A stretch of 64,000 nt of DNA. Source: Sinorhizobium fredii (lineage in GTDB: Bacteria; Pseudomonadota; Alphaproteobacteria; Rhizobiales; Rhizobiaceae). The position numbers were made by a program, and so were the translations under genes. The notes beneath the pieces are model-generated. The model searched no databases and was not told where the DNA came from. It saw only the letters and a program-made list of their open reading frames with translations. The stretch lies in NCBI RefSeq assembly GCF_002944405.1, contig NZ_CP024307.1, forward strand, positions 82,501-146,500, in the 5' to 3' direction. This document shows positions 30,781-39,745 of this stretch, piece after piece (position 1 is the stretch's first letter; each line of letters begins with the position of its first letter).

Positions 30781-31535
30781 TGGAACAAGACGATGCTGAT
30801 CGCACCGCCGAGGTCGCCGGCCTTGCCGCCCTCCTTCGGATAGCCGGTGACGTCGATTTCCCCCTTCGGGACGCCGTGGCAGACAAGGCAGGAATCGGTG
30901 TAATACTCTGGCAGCAGCATGCGAAAGGCAGGGCGACCGTTGACGGTCGTCACTTCCGTATAGCTCGCCTCCTTCGGTCGCTGCGGATCCGGGAAAACCT
31001 CCTCGATGACCTTCGCCTCCCAGGCATCGGGAAGCGACTTGCGATTGCGCACCAGCACCTCCGGCGCCGTGACGCGGACCAGCGCTTCGTTTCCCACCTT
31101 GACGGCGAATTTCTCGTTCATCAGGCGCGCGAAGACGGCTGGAACGAAGCCCTTGAAGGCAATGCCCGGACGATTGATGTCGTCCTGATGCTCGTCGATC
31201 ACCTCGCGCATGGCGTCGACCTGAGCCTGGAGCAGCTTGCGGTCGCGCTCGGCCAGATCGTCGGAGATCAACGGACTGCCGGTGCGCTTGCCGTAAAGCG
31301 CGATCGCTTCGGCCGTGAACCGTTCGCCGTCGAGATGCTTGTCGGCGACGGCCGGATCGTTGATGAGCGACTGATAGTTCGAAAGGACGCTTCGGGCCGC
31401 CCTGAGCAACTCGGCGAGCCGCGTCCCGGTCGCGACATCGGCAGCCTCTTCGGCCGGTGCCGGAGGCGACAGCAGCATGCAACCGGAGAAGACAGCGACT
31501 GCGCAGTTCCGCGTGAAGCCTTTAAGAGTCCCCAT
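30777..31535 (-). CDS. Periplasmic c-heme sensor protein (DUF3365/Tll0287-like)
   Basis: A 252-residue exported protein. After a signal segment (about 1-30, ending SPPAPAEE; the internal Cys in SGCMLL could be a lipobox) comes a mostly helical domain of the Tll0287-like type and one covalent heme site, Cys216-Leu-Val-Cys219-His220. The next residues [27 protein letters not shown] are the family's heme-pocket tail. Such domains occur as redox or gas sensors at the N-terminus of kinases; here the sensor is a separate protein coupled to the kinase by a four-base overlap. Start taken as ATG 31535. Confidence 0.9.
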   Translation of the reverse strand: MGTLKGFTRNCAVAVFSGCMLLSPPAPAEEAADVATGTRLAELLRAARSVLSNYQSLINDPAVADKHLDGERFTAEAIALYGKRTGSPLISDDLAERDRKLLQAQVDAMREVIDEHQDDINRPGIAFKGFVPAVFARLMNEKFAVKVGNEALVRVTAPEVLVRNRKSLPDAWEAKVIEEVFPDPQRPKEASYTEVTTVNGRPAFRMLLPEYYTDSCLVCHGVPKGEIDVTGYPKEGGKAGDLGGAISIVLFQ

Positions 31536-31744
31536 GTTGCTTTCCTCCGCAAGGAAGCACAAGGCGGAAAAGATAGCACAGGAAGCATACCGGAAGGAGT
31601 CATCTCTGGAACATGAACTACCCAGGCTTATGTCGCGAGAAGTACCATTTTTGGTGAGCCAGCAGCGGGAAGCCAAAAGGAAGTTGTAGCCCTGCCTGTC
31701 GTGCGTAGTTTACGCGGGCTCAATTCGGGCAGGGGACTTATTTC

Positions 31745-32078
31745 ATGAAGCAATTTGTTTTGGCTGCAGTCACCCATGGGGGCCCATCGCATTCTCATCG
31801 GCGGCTTCGGCCGAATACCTGACTTTCACGTTGAAAAACGACACAGGCGCGACGCTCGTTCGTTTCCACACGTCGCCGGTCGGGGTCGAGGAATGGGAAG
31901 ATGATGTGTTCGGCAGCCAGGTTTTGGACCGGGCGAAACGATCGAGCTCACGATCGCGGATGGCCGCGACGTGTGCGAGTACGACATGCGTTTTGAGTAC
32001 GACGAGAACTCGAATCTCGAATCGACGGTAGATAAGCGGGATCTCTGCAAGCTGGGGCCTTACTCGATTCACGAGTAA
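31745..32078 (+). pseudogene. Frameshifted small exported protein
   Basis: Three reading frames join into one sensible protein: MKQFVLAAVT at 31745, then a switch near 31775 to a frame giving GPIAFSSAASAEYLTFTLKN and on to WEDDVFGSQVLD, then a second switch near 31928 to PGETIELTIADGRDVCEYDM and an end at TAA 32076. Put together it is a signal peptide and a beta-rich domain of about 110 residues. The first break is consistent with two extra bases and the second with one missing C in a CCCGGG-like run. It is either a decayed gene or sequencing error in homopolymers. Confidence 0.7.
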
Positions 32079-32190
32079 CGCTGTGAGCGAAAGGCGATCC
32101 CGTGTATTCGACAGCGGGATTGCCGTTGCGACTCGGTGGTCAGACACCGGTCGCGACCGCAGCTCGGACGGCACCGCCTCGGGCTACAGA

Positions 32191-32697
32191 CTAGACGCCC
32201 TCTTTGACGGTAAAAGGCGAATGATCCGCCGCCTGAGACCGTCGAATGCTTTCCAGACCCCCGCATGTGCTTGCATCACCGATGTTGCCTGCAGCAACAG
32301 CCATGGAAAACTCACCTGAAGTTTGAGAGAGATAGGGCAGCGCGTAAGCTTCTATGGCTGCGCGGGCTTCCGCGACCGCGAGCTGGACCCTCGCCGCCTC
32401 CTTCGGCTGATAGCGATACCAATGATCCTGCCGCTCCGGGCGCTGAAAGCCGATGCGCTGGCGTGCCCTGCAGTCATGTTCCGCAACTCTGGCCTTTGTC
32501 GGCCGGGTGTCGAGGGTCACGCCGATATTGACGGTGAAGCGGGAATCGAGCTCTGTATTGTTCATCGACCGCTGTACGGAAATGACCTGCACGACGCAGT
32601 CCATACGCCGATTCCAAGTCTGGCCATGTCTCAGAAAGCCGACTGATCGGAGGTACGGTGCCAGCTCCTGGCCGATCACTCGTTCGAAAGCGCTCAT
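32191..32697 (-). CDS. DUF4304-like protein
   Basis: A 168-residue cytoplasmic protein from ATG 32697. Features match the DUF4304 family: LRSVGFLRHGQTWNRR, VVQVISVQRSMN, FTVNIGVTL and a DHWYRY aromatic block. The C-terminal part (after about residue 130) is less typical and may be divergent. Function unknown. It is isolated, facing away from the metal ATPase. Confidence 0.7.
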   Translation of the reverse strand: MSAFERVIGQELAPYLRSVGFLRHGQTWNRRMDCVVQVISVQRSMNNTELDSRFTVNIGVTLDTRPTKARVAEHDCRARQRIGFQRPERQDHWYRYQPKEAARVQLAVAEARAAIEAYALPYLSQTSGEFSMAVAAGNIGDASTCGGLESIRRSQAADHSPFTVKEGV

Positions 32698-32798
32698 CGG
32701 TGCAAATCGCGTTGGTTGGTGGCAGTTTCCCGGCAGCCGGGCAGTCGACACTCTTACCTGATCGGCACGACGGAATTAGGATCGCCCCATGCGGGGAT

Positions 32799-32822
32799 GC
32801 CCTGACCGGTACCGGTCAGGGC
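32799..32822. repeat. Perfect 24-bp palindrome
   Basis: GCCCTGACCGGT (32799-32810) is followed directly by its exact reverse complement (32811-32822), with no spacer. It lies about 100 bases upstream of the DUF4304-like gene and 340 before zntA. It could be a terminator-like hairpin, an operator or a repeat. Confidence 0.7.
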
Positions 32823-33103
32823 GATTCTTGATCTCGAGGCCTGAAAAAAAGCCATGGCACGGCAATGCGGCCGCAAACGTTACGAGTGTGATCACCGAGC
32901 GTCAGAGGTTGTGCCAGAGCGAAGATGAACATACATAGTTGCATTGCTTTTGCAACTAGAAATTAGGGGTTCTGGGAGTTGCGCGGAAACGCTGGTCTTC
33001 GTGTCGGCCGACTCCCAAACCGCTCGAATAGCAGAAGCTCTCAGCGCCATAGCTGTGGCGCTCACAGACCCGCCAGTTAATCGCCGCACCATGACATTTT
33101 CGC

Positions 33104-33134
33104 TTGTAACTCTAGTCGCTAGAGGTTTTAGCCT
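33104..33134 (+). promoter_or_regulatory. MerR-type metal-responsive promoter of zntA
   Basis: A -35-like TTGTAA (33104-33109) and a -10-like TAGCCT (33129-33134) are separated by 19 bases, the long spacing typical of MerR-controlled promoters. The spacer holds a dyad, CTCTAG (33110-33115) and CTAGAG (33119-33124), three bases apart, like ZntR/CadR operators. No MerR-family gene is nearby, so the regulator must be encoded elsewhere. Confidence 0.8.
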
Positions 33135-33159
33135 GCTCTGAAGCTAAGAGGAGCAACGC

Positions 33160-35418
33160 ATGAGAGGTCGGGTTCGGGAAAGCAGATATCGCGTAGAAGG
33201 CATGGATTGCGCGTCCTGCGCCGCGAAGATCGACACCGCCGTCAGGCGCGTCGCCGGTGTCGAGGAGGTCAGCGTCTCGGTGACTGCGGCCACGATGATG
33301 GTCCGGCATGCCGACCACGACAATATCGGCCCGGCAATCGTGCGCAAGGTGGTCGGGCTTGGTTACGGGCTCTTGCCACTGGCCGGGGAAGTGTCGCAAG
33401 GATCGTCGCCTCCTGGCGAGCATGCTTGCTGCGGCCATGCGCATGCCGCGCCAGGTGAGGATCACGGTCACAGACACTCACACGAGGTCTCGTCCGCACG
33501 CTCCGCCGACCTTCCGAATACTGGCGCCACCGCGAATCAAGTGCGCCGAGCGGAGTCATGGTGGAGAACGAAAAAGGGCAGGCTGACCGTTGCCTGCGGC
33601 GTCGCGCTCGCCGGGGCCTATGGCATTGGAAAGCTCTTTCCTGTGACCGAGCCGTGGATATTCACCCTTGCCATGCTTGTCGGCCTGCTGCCGATCGCCA
33701 GACGCGCAGTCATGGCCGCTCTCGCCGGGACGCCGTTCTCCATCGAGATGCTGATGACCATCGCGGCGGTTGGCGCCGTCTTCATCGGCGCCGGAGAAGA
33801 GGCGGCGATGGTCGTGTTTCTCTTCCTGATCGGCGAACTCCTCGAAGGGATCGCCGCCGGTAAGGCGCGGGCGAGCATTGAAGCGCTGACGGCGCTTGTG
33901 CCGAAAACGGCGCTCATGGAGGCGGGGGGCCGCATGATCGAGGTTCCGGCGGAGAGCCTGCCGGAGGGCGCCATCATTCTTGTCCGCCCCGGTGAGCGGT
34001 TCGCCGCCGACGGCGTGGTCCTGACCGGCGAGAGCGGCGTCGACGAAGCACCGGTGACCGGCGAGAGCGCGCTTGTCCTGAAGGGGCCCGGCGACGCCGT
34101 CTCTGCCGGTACGGTCAACGGCGATGGCGCCTTGCGGCTGCGCGTCACCGCCGCTGCCGCCGACAACACCATCGCCCGCGTCATCAGGCTCGTCGAGGAG
34201 GCGCAGGAGACGAAAGCGCCGACGGAACGGTTTATCGACCGCTTCTCCCGCACCTATACGCCGGCCGTGGCCCTGGTCGCCGCCCTGGTCGCGATCGTCC
34301 CGCCGCTCTTCTTCGGCGGCCTCTGGCAGGAGTGGATCTACAAGGGGCTCGCCCTTCTGCTGATCGGCTGCCCCTGCGCCCTGGTCATCTCCACCCCGGC
34401 GGCGATCGCCGCGAGCCTCTCGGCCGGCGCGCGCCGTGGCCTGCTCATCAAGGGCGGCGCCGTGCTCGAGAACATCGGCAAGGTCACCGCCGTCGCCTTC
34501 GACAAGACCGGCACGCTCACCGAAGGTAGGCCGTTGGTGACGGATATTCTTGGCTTCGATCGAGCCGAAGCGGAGGTCCTCAGCCATGCGGCCGCCCTCG
34601 AACAGGGCTCCAGCCACCCGCTGGCGCAGGCGATCCTGTCGCGTGCCGAGGCCGATGGATGCGCATTGCCGACCGCCACCGACGTCAAGGCCCTCGGCGG
34701 CAAGGGTGTCAGCGGCTGGGTGGCGGACGTGGACCTTTTCCTCGGCGCGCCGCAGGAGGCTGACCGCCGCGCGCCATTGACGGCAGAGCAGAAGGCGCAG
34801 GTGACCGCGCTGCACGGCCAGGGCAAGACCGTTTCGGTGCTGATCGCCGACGGTCGCGCGGCCGGCGCGCTCGCCATGCGCGACGAGCCGCGCACCGATG
34901 CGGCGACGGGCGTGAAGGCGCTCGCGGAGCGCGGCCTTCGTGTGATCATGCTCACGGGCGACAACCGGCGCACGGCGGAGGCGATCGCCGGCCGGCTCGG
35001 GATCGAGGCGCGCGCCGAACTCCTGCCGGAGGACAAGCAGCGCATCATCGGCGAATTGAAGAGCGAGGGTTACGTGGTCGCCAAAGTCGGCGACGGCATC
35101 AACGACGCGCCGGCTCTGGCAGCTGCGAATGTCGGCATCGCGGTCGGCGGCGGCACCGACGTGGCGCTCGAGACGGCCGATGCCGCCAGCCTCCATGGGC
35201 GCGTCACGGATATTGCCGCGATGGTGACGCTGTCGCGGCAGACGATGCGCAATATCTACCAGAACATCGCGATAGCGCTCGGCCTCAAGGGCGTCTTTCT
35301 CGTGACGACCGTTGCCGGCGTCACCGGCCTCTGGCCGGCGATCCTGGCCGATACCGGCGCCACCGTCCTGGTGACGATCAACGCGCTGAGACTGCTGCGA
35401 ACGCCCATCGATCCCTGA
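33160..35418 (+). CDS. zntA: Zn/Cd/Pb-exporting P1B-type ATPase
   Basis: A 752-residue inner-membrane pump. The N-terminal metal domain has GMDCASC (residues 15-21), then a His/Cys-rich linker (CCGHAHAAPGEDHGHRHSH). Diagnostic motifs are Cys404-Pro-Cys406, the phosphorylated Asp448 (DKTGTLT), SSHPLAQ, GDGINDAPALA and the late-membrane ADTGATVLVTINALRLL, whose Asp is typical of ZntA. It exports Zn2+, Cd2+ or Pb2+ from the cytoplasm. GAGGAG precedes ATG 33160. The upstream MerR-like promoter fits metal induction. Confidence 0.95.
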   Translation: MRGRVRESRYRVEGMDCASCAAKIDTAVRRVAGVEEVSVSVTAATMMVRHADHDNIGPAIVRKVVGLGYGLLPLAGEVSQGSSPPGEHACCGHAHAAPGEDHGHRHSHEVSSARSADLPNTGATANQVRRAESWWRTKKGRLTVACGVALAGAYGIGKLFPVTEPWIFTLAMLVGLLPIARRAVMAALAGTPFSIEMLMTIAAVGAVFIGAGEEAAMVVFLFLIGELLEGIAAGKARASIEALTALVPKTALMEAGGRMIEVPAESLPEGAIILVRPGERFAADGVVLTGESGVDEAPVTGESALVLKGPGDAVSAGTVNGDGALRLRVTAAAADNTIARVIRLVEEAQETKAPTERFIDRFSRTYTPAVALVAALVAIVPPLFFGGLWQEWIYKGLALLLIGCPCALVISTPAAIAASLSAGARRGLLIKGGAVLENIGKVTAVAFDKTGTLTEGRPLVTDILGFDRAEAEVLSHAAALEQGSSHPLAQAILSRAEADGCALPTATDVKALGGKGVSGWVADVDLFLGAPQEADRRAPLTAEQKAQVTALHGQGKTVSVLIADGRAAGALAMRDEPRTDAATGVKALAERGLRVIMLTGDNRRTAEAIAGRLGIEARAELLPEDKQRIIGELKSEGYVVAKVGDGINDAPALAAANVGIAVGGGTDVALETADAASLHGRVTDIAAMVTLSRQTMRNIYQNIAIALGLKGVFLVTTVAGVTGLWPAILADTGATVLVTINALRLLRTPIDP

Positions 35419-35643
35419 GGAATTTTGCCTTTCGCCGGCAAGAGCCTAGGACCCCTGACCCCTCACATGCCTGTGCATATTCATGCTGGACTCTCACCGG
35501 CGATCCGATGAGAGTATAAGGAGATCGCGATTTGAGGCTTTCGCGCCGGAAAATCGATGATAAACTTATACCAAATGGTAAAAAATTGCCGGCACGGTCT
35601 TGGGGCAGGGCCGAAGCGGGCAAGAAGGGGATCGCAGGCCAAT

Positions 35644-37179
35644 ATGGACAATATTGCCATCGAATTGCGCGGGATCGACAAGAGCTTCGGTCCGGTCCAT
35701 GCCAACAAGGACATCAATCTCAAGGTTCGCAAGGGCACGATCCACGGCATCATCGGTGAGAATGGCGCCGGGAAATCGACGCTGATGTCGATCCTCTACG
35801 GCTTCTACCAGGCCGACAACGGCGAGATATTCGTCGACGGCAAGGAGGTCGCCATTCGCGATCCGAATACGGCGATCTCCGTCGGCATCGGCATGGTCCA
35901 CCAGCATTTCATGCTGGTGGAGAATTTCACCGTGCTCGAGAACGTCATGCTCGGCGCCGAGGACAGTCAGATCCTCAACAAGGGCATCGCCAAGGCGCGC
36001 CAGGAACTGAAGCGGCTCGAACGGGAATATGCGCTCGAGGTCAATCCAGATGCGCTGATAGAGGAACTGCCGGTCGGCCTGCAGCAGCGGGTGGAGATCC
36101 TGAAAGCCCTCTACCGTAGGGCCGACATCCTCATCCTCGACGAGCCGACCGGCGTTCTGACCCCGGCCGAGGCCGACCATCTCTTCCGCATCCTCGGCCA
36201 GCTCAAGGCTCAAGGGAAGACGATCATCCTGATCACCCACAAGCTGCGCGAAATCATGGCGATCACCGACGAGGTCTCCGTCATGCGCCGCGGCGAGATG
36301 GTCGCGACCCGCACGACGCGCGAGACCTCGGTCGAGGAGCTTGCCGAGCTCATGGTCGGCCGCCGCGTGCTGCTGCGCGTCGAAAAGGGCGAGGCGAGCC
36401 CCGGCGACGTGAAGCTTGCGGTTGAGGGGCTGACCGTCAAGGACAGCCGCGGCGTGACCATGGTCGACGACGTCTCCTTCGAGGTCCGCGCCGGCGAGAT
36501 CGTCGGTATTGCCGGTGTTGCCGGCAACGGCCAGTCGGAACTGCTCGAGGCGATCGCCGGCATCCGAAAGGCGACCTCCGGAACCGTGCTTTTGAACGGC
36601 AGGTCCGTCGATGTGACGGGCCACAGGGATCCCGCCGAGCTCCGAGCCCGCGGGCTGGCGCATGTCCCGGAAGACCGGCATCACGTCGGTCTGGTCCTCA
36701 AGTTCGAGGAGAGCGAGAACGCCATTCTCGGCTACCACAACGACCCGCGTTACCTGAAGGGCGCCTTCCTCGACATCGACGCGATCCGCAAGGATGCCGA
36801 GGAGAAGATCGCCAAATACGACATCCGTCCGCCGAATGCGCGGCTGAAGACCGCCAATTTCTCCGGCGGCAATCAGCAGAAGATCGTCCTTGCCCGAGAA
36901 ATGGAGCGTGGCCCCGATGTGCTGATCATCGGCCAGCCGACCCGCGGCGTCGATGTGGGCGCGATCGAATTCATCCACAAGCGGATCATCGAGATGCGCG
37001 ACCAGGGCAAGGCCGTGCTGCTCGTCTCCGTCGAGCTCGACGAAATCCGCTCGCTTTCCGACCGTATCCTGGTGATGTTTGCCGGCCGCGTCGTCGGCGA
37101 GCGCAGCCCGGAGGCAACGGAGGGCGAACTCGGCCTGCTGATGGCCGGCGTCGAGGGCCGCAAGGAGGCCGCAGAATGA
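35644..37179 (+). CDS. Nucleoside ABC transporter ATP-binding protein
   Basis: A 511-residue protein with two fused ATPase domains. The first has GENGAGKST and LPVGLQQRVEILKAL; the second has the degenerate GVAGNGQSE and FSGGNQQKIVLARE, the sugar/nucleoside (RbsA/NupA) type. The start ATG 35644 is preferred over 35557, since the latter adds an unrelated segment. It is coupled to two permeases and lies next to cdd, punA and deoA, so the substrate is probably nucleosides. The usual BMP-family binding protein gene is not adjacent on either side. Confidence 0.9.
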   Translation: MDNIAIELRGIDKSFGPVHANKDINLKVRKGTIHGIIGENGAGKSTLMSILYGFYQADNGEIFVDGKEVAIRDPNTAISVGIGMVHQHFMLVENFTVLENVMLGAEDSQILNKGIAKARQELKRLEREYALEVNPDALIEELPVGLQQRVEILKALYRRADILILDEPTGVLTPAEADHLFRILGQLKAQGKTIILITHKLREIMAITDEVSVMRRGEMVATRTTRETSVEELAELMVGRRVLLRVEKGEASPGDVKLAVEGLTVKDSRGVTMVDDVSFEVRAGEIVGIAGVAGNGQSELLEAIAGIRKATSGTVLLNGRSVDVTGHRDPAELRARGLAHVPEDRHHVGLVLKFEESENAILGYHNDPRYLKGAFLDIDAIRKDAEEKIAKYDIRPPNARLKTANFSGGNQQKIVLAREMERGPDVLIIGQPTRGVDVGAIEFIHKRIIEMRDQGKAVLLVSVELDEIRSLSDRILVMFAGRVVGERSPEATEGELGLLMAGVEGRKEAAE

Positions 37180-38309
37180 GCACACCCTATGCGAAGCTCC
37201 CGGGCTGGGTCGAATATGGCCTCATCCCGCTGATAAACCTTGCCGTCGCCTTCCTCGTCGCCGGTCTCGTCGTGCTGCTCGTCGGCGAGAATCCGTTCGA
37301 GGCCGCCTACCACCTGATCAACGGCGCCTTCGGCCGCGGCGAATATATCGGCTTCACGCTCTATTACGCGACCACCTTCATCTTCACCGGACTTGCCGTC
37401 GCCGTCGCCTTCCATGCCGGGCTCTTCAATATCGGCGGCGAGGGACAGGCCTATGTCGGCGGCATCGGCGTCGCGCTTGCCTGCCTCTGGCTCGACCAAG
37501 TGATGCCCTGGTACGTGGTCTTCCCGCTGGCTATCGTCGGCTCGGTCTTCTTCGGCGCTCTCTGGGCCTTCCTGCCGGGCTGGCTGCAGGCCAAGCGCGG
37601 GAGCCATATCGTCATCACCACCATCATGTTCAACTTCATCGCCTCGAGCCTGATGGTCTATCTCCTGACGCGCGTCCTGAAGCCGCTCGGCTCGATGGCG
37701 CCGCAGACGCGGACCTTCGCAGAGGGCGGCCAATTGCCGAAGCTCGACTGGCTGCTGTCGATCTTCGGCCTCAATGTCGGAACGGCGCCGTTCAACATCT
37801 CCTTCCTGCTGGCGCTCGCCGCCGCCTTCGGCGTCTGGGTGCTGATCTGGCGCACCAAGCTCGGCTACGAGATGCGCACCATGGGCAATAGCCCCTCGGC
37901 GGCCCGCTATGCCGGCATTCGGGAAAGCCGCATCACCGTCATCACCATGATGATCTCCGGCGGCCTTGCCGGGATGATGGCGCTGAACCCGATCATGGGC
38001 GAGCAGTTCCGCATGCAGCTCGATTTCGTCCAGGGCGCCGGCTTCGTCGGCATCGCGGTTGCGCTGATGGGCCGGTCGCATCCGGGCGGCATCATCCCCG
38101 CGGCGATCCTCTTCGGCGTGCTCTATCAGGGCGGAGCCGAGATCGCCTTCGAGATGCCGTCGATCTCGCGCGACATGATCGTCATCATCCAGGGCCTCGT
38201 CATCCTCTTTGCCGGCGCGCTCGAAAACATGTTCCGCCCGGCGATCACCCGCGCCTTCGCGATGCGCGGCCAGCGCGCCGCCGCGGTCGTCCAGACCAAG
38301 GGAGCCTGA
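37176..38309 (+). CDS. Nucleoside ABC transporter permease 1
   Basis: A 377-residue inner-membrane protein with around ten transmembrane segments. It has the BMP-transporter permease pattern (FNIGGEGQAYVGG, MGNSPSAARYAGI, GFVGIAVALMGRSHPGGI). Its start overlaps the ATPase stop by four bases. It forms the channel with the 38314 permease. Confidence 0.9.
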   Translation: MSTPYAKLPGWVEYGLIPLINLAVAFLVAGLVVLLVGENPFEAAYHLINGAFGRGEYIGFTLYYATTFIFTGLAVAVAFHAGLFNIGGEGQAYVGGIGVALACLWLDQVMPWYVVFPLAIVGSVFFGALWAFLPGWLQAKRGSHIVITTIMFNFIASSLMVYLLTRVLKPLGSMAPQTRTFAEGGQLPKLDWLLSIFGLNVGTAPFNISFLLALAAAFGVWVLIWRTKLGYEMRTMGNSPSAARYAGIRESRITVITMMISGGLAGMMALNPIMGEQFRMQLDFVQGAGFVGIAVALMGRSHPGGIIPAAILFGVLYQGGAEIAFEMPSISRDMIVIIQGLVILFAGALENMFRPAITRAFAMRGQRAAAVVQTKGA

Positions 38310-38313
38310 AGCC

Positions 38314-39285
38314 ATGGATTTCTTCCACGTCCTCGTGGTGCTCCTCGAATCAACGATCCGCGTTTCGGTGCCGCTGGTCTTTGCCGCGCTCGCCGGTCTC
38401 TTCACCGAGCGAGCCGGCGTTTTCGACATTGGGCTTGAAGGCAAGATGCTCGGCGCCGCCTTCGCGGCCGGTGCCGTCGCCGCCGTCACCCAGTCGGTCT
38501 GGATGGGGCTCCTCGCCGCTATCCTCATCTCCATCCTTCTATCGCTGGTCCACGGCTATGCCTCGATCACCCAGCGCGGCAATCAGATCGTCTCGGGCGT
38601 GGCGATCAACTTCATTGTTGCCGGCTCGACGGTGATCCTCGGCGAGGCCTGGTTCCGCCAGGGCGGCCGCACGCCGGCGCTTGCCGAGGGCGCCCGGTTC
38701 CAGACCATCAATCTGCCCGGCGCGGACGCCATCCGCGAAGTGCCGGTCCTCGGTCCGATCTATGCGGACCTGCTCTCCGGACATTTCCTGCTCACCTATC
38801 TCGCCTTCGCCATGGTTCCGGCAAGCTGGTGGATCCTCTACCGCACTCGCTTCGGACTTCGCCTGAGGGCTGTCGGCGAGAATCCCGGCGCGGTCGATAC
38901 GGCCGGCATCTCGGTGATCTGGCTCAGATACCGCGCGGTCATCTGCTGCGGCATCCTCTGCGGTTTTGCCGGCGCCTACCTGTCGCTGGCGATGACGGCC
39001 GGCTTCGTCAAGGGGATGACGGCGGGCAAGGGCTATATCGCGCTCGCGGCGCTGATCTTCGCCAAGTGGCGGCCGAAGAACGTCATGTTCGCCTGCCTGC
39101 TCTTCGGCTTCCTCGACGCGCTCGCCATCCGCCTGCAGGGCACGCCCCTGCCGCTCGTCGGCCAGGTGCCGGTGCAATTGATGCAGGCGCTGCCCTATAT
39201 CCTCACCGTCATCCTGCTCGCCGGCTTTATCGGCAAGGCCATTCCGCCGAAGGCCGGCGGCGTGCCCTATGTGAAGGAGCGTTAA
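38314..39285 (+). CDS. Nucleoside ABC transporter permease 2
   Basis: A 323-residue inner-membrane protein starting at ATG 38314, four bases after the previous stop. Family marks are FDIGLEGKMLGAAF, AVGENPGAVDTAGI and KGYIALAALIFAKWRPKNV. With the first permease it makes the heterodimeric channel. Confidence 0.9.
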   Translation: MDFFHVLVVLLESTIRVSVPLVFAALAGLFTERAGVFDIGLEGKMLGAAFAAGAVAAVTQSVWMGLLAAILISILLSLVHGYASITQRGNQIVSGVAINFIVAGSTVILGEAWFRQGGRTPALAEGARFQTINLPGADAIREVPVLGPIYADLLSGHFLLTYLAFAMVPASWWILYRTRFGLRLRAVGENPGAVDTAGISVIWLRYRAVICCGILCGFAGAYLSLAMTAGFVKGMTAGKGYIALAALIFAKWRPKNVMFACLLFGFLDALAIRLQGTPLPLVGQVPVQLMQALPYILTVILLAGFIGKAIPPKAGGVPYVKER

Positions 39286-39331
39286 TGCATGTCGCCCAAA
39301 AGTGCGTAGCGGTTTTGGGATAATGACATGA
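39286..39331. repeat. Rhizobial intergenic palindrome (RIME-like)
   Basis: The 46-base element sits between the permease stop and cdd. CATGTC (39288-39293) pairs with GACATG (39325-39330), and CCCAAAA (39295-39301) with TTTTGGG (39313-39319). This arrangement is a well-known dispersed Sinorhizobium/Rhizobium intergenic motif. It lies inside an apparent operon. Confidence 0.8.
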
Positions 39332-39349
39332 ACAACATGAGGACAGATT

Positions 39350-39745
39350 ATGCCGAAGAATGAACTCTTCGTCGCCGCGCGCGAGGCCATGGCCAAGGCC
39401 CATGCACCCTATTCCAAGTTCCCGGTGGGGGCGGCGATCCGCGCCGAGGATGGCAGGATCTATACGGGCGCCAATATCGAGAACCTGTCCTTCCCGGAAG
39501 GCTGGTGCGCCGAGACGACGGCGATCAGCCACATGGTGATGGCCGGCCAGCGCAAGATCATGGAAGTTGCGGTGATTGCCGAGAAGCTTGCGCTCTGCCC
39601 GCCCTGCGGCGGCTGCCGGCAGCGGCTGGCGGAATTCTCCGGCGCCAGCACCCGCATCTATCTCTGCGACGAGACGGGGATCAAGAAGAGCTTGGCGCTT
39701 TCCGACCTGCTGCCGCACAGCTTTGAGACCGAGATCCTCGGATGA
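39350..39745 (+). CDS. cdd: Cytidine deaminase
   Basis: A 131-residue enzyme of the small tetrameric type, converting cytidine and deoxycytidine to the uridine forms. Zinc ligand and catalytic motifs are CAET (residues 53-56) and PCGGCRQ (about 84-90); the substrate segment YSKFPVGAAI is also present. Its stop overlaps the punA start by four bases. Confidence 0.95.
   Translation: MPKNELFVAAREAMAKAHAPYSKFPVGAAIRAEDGRIYTGANIENLSFPEGWCAETTAISHMVMAGQRKIMEVAVIAEKLALCPPCGGCRQRLAEFSGASTRIYLCDETGIKKSLALSDLLPHSFETEILG

Noticed and set aside
28027..31482. A 1151-codon frame joining heme protein and kinase
   Set aside because: The upstream part is out of frame with the heme protein; the kinase starts at 30780.
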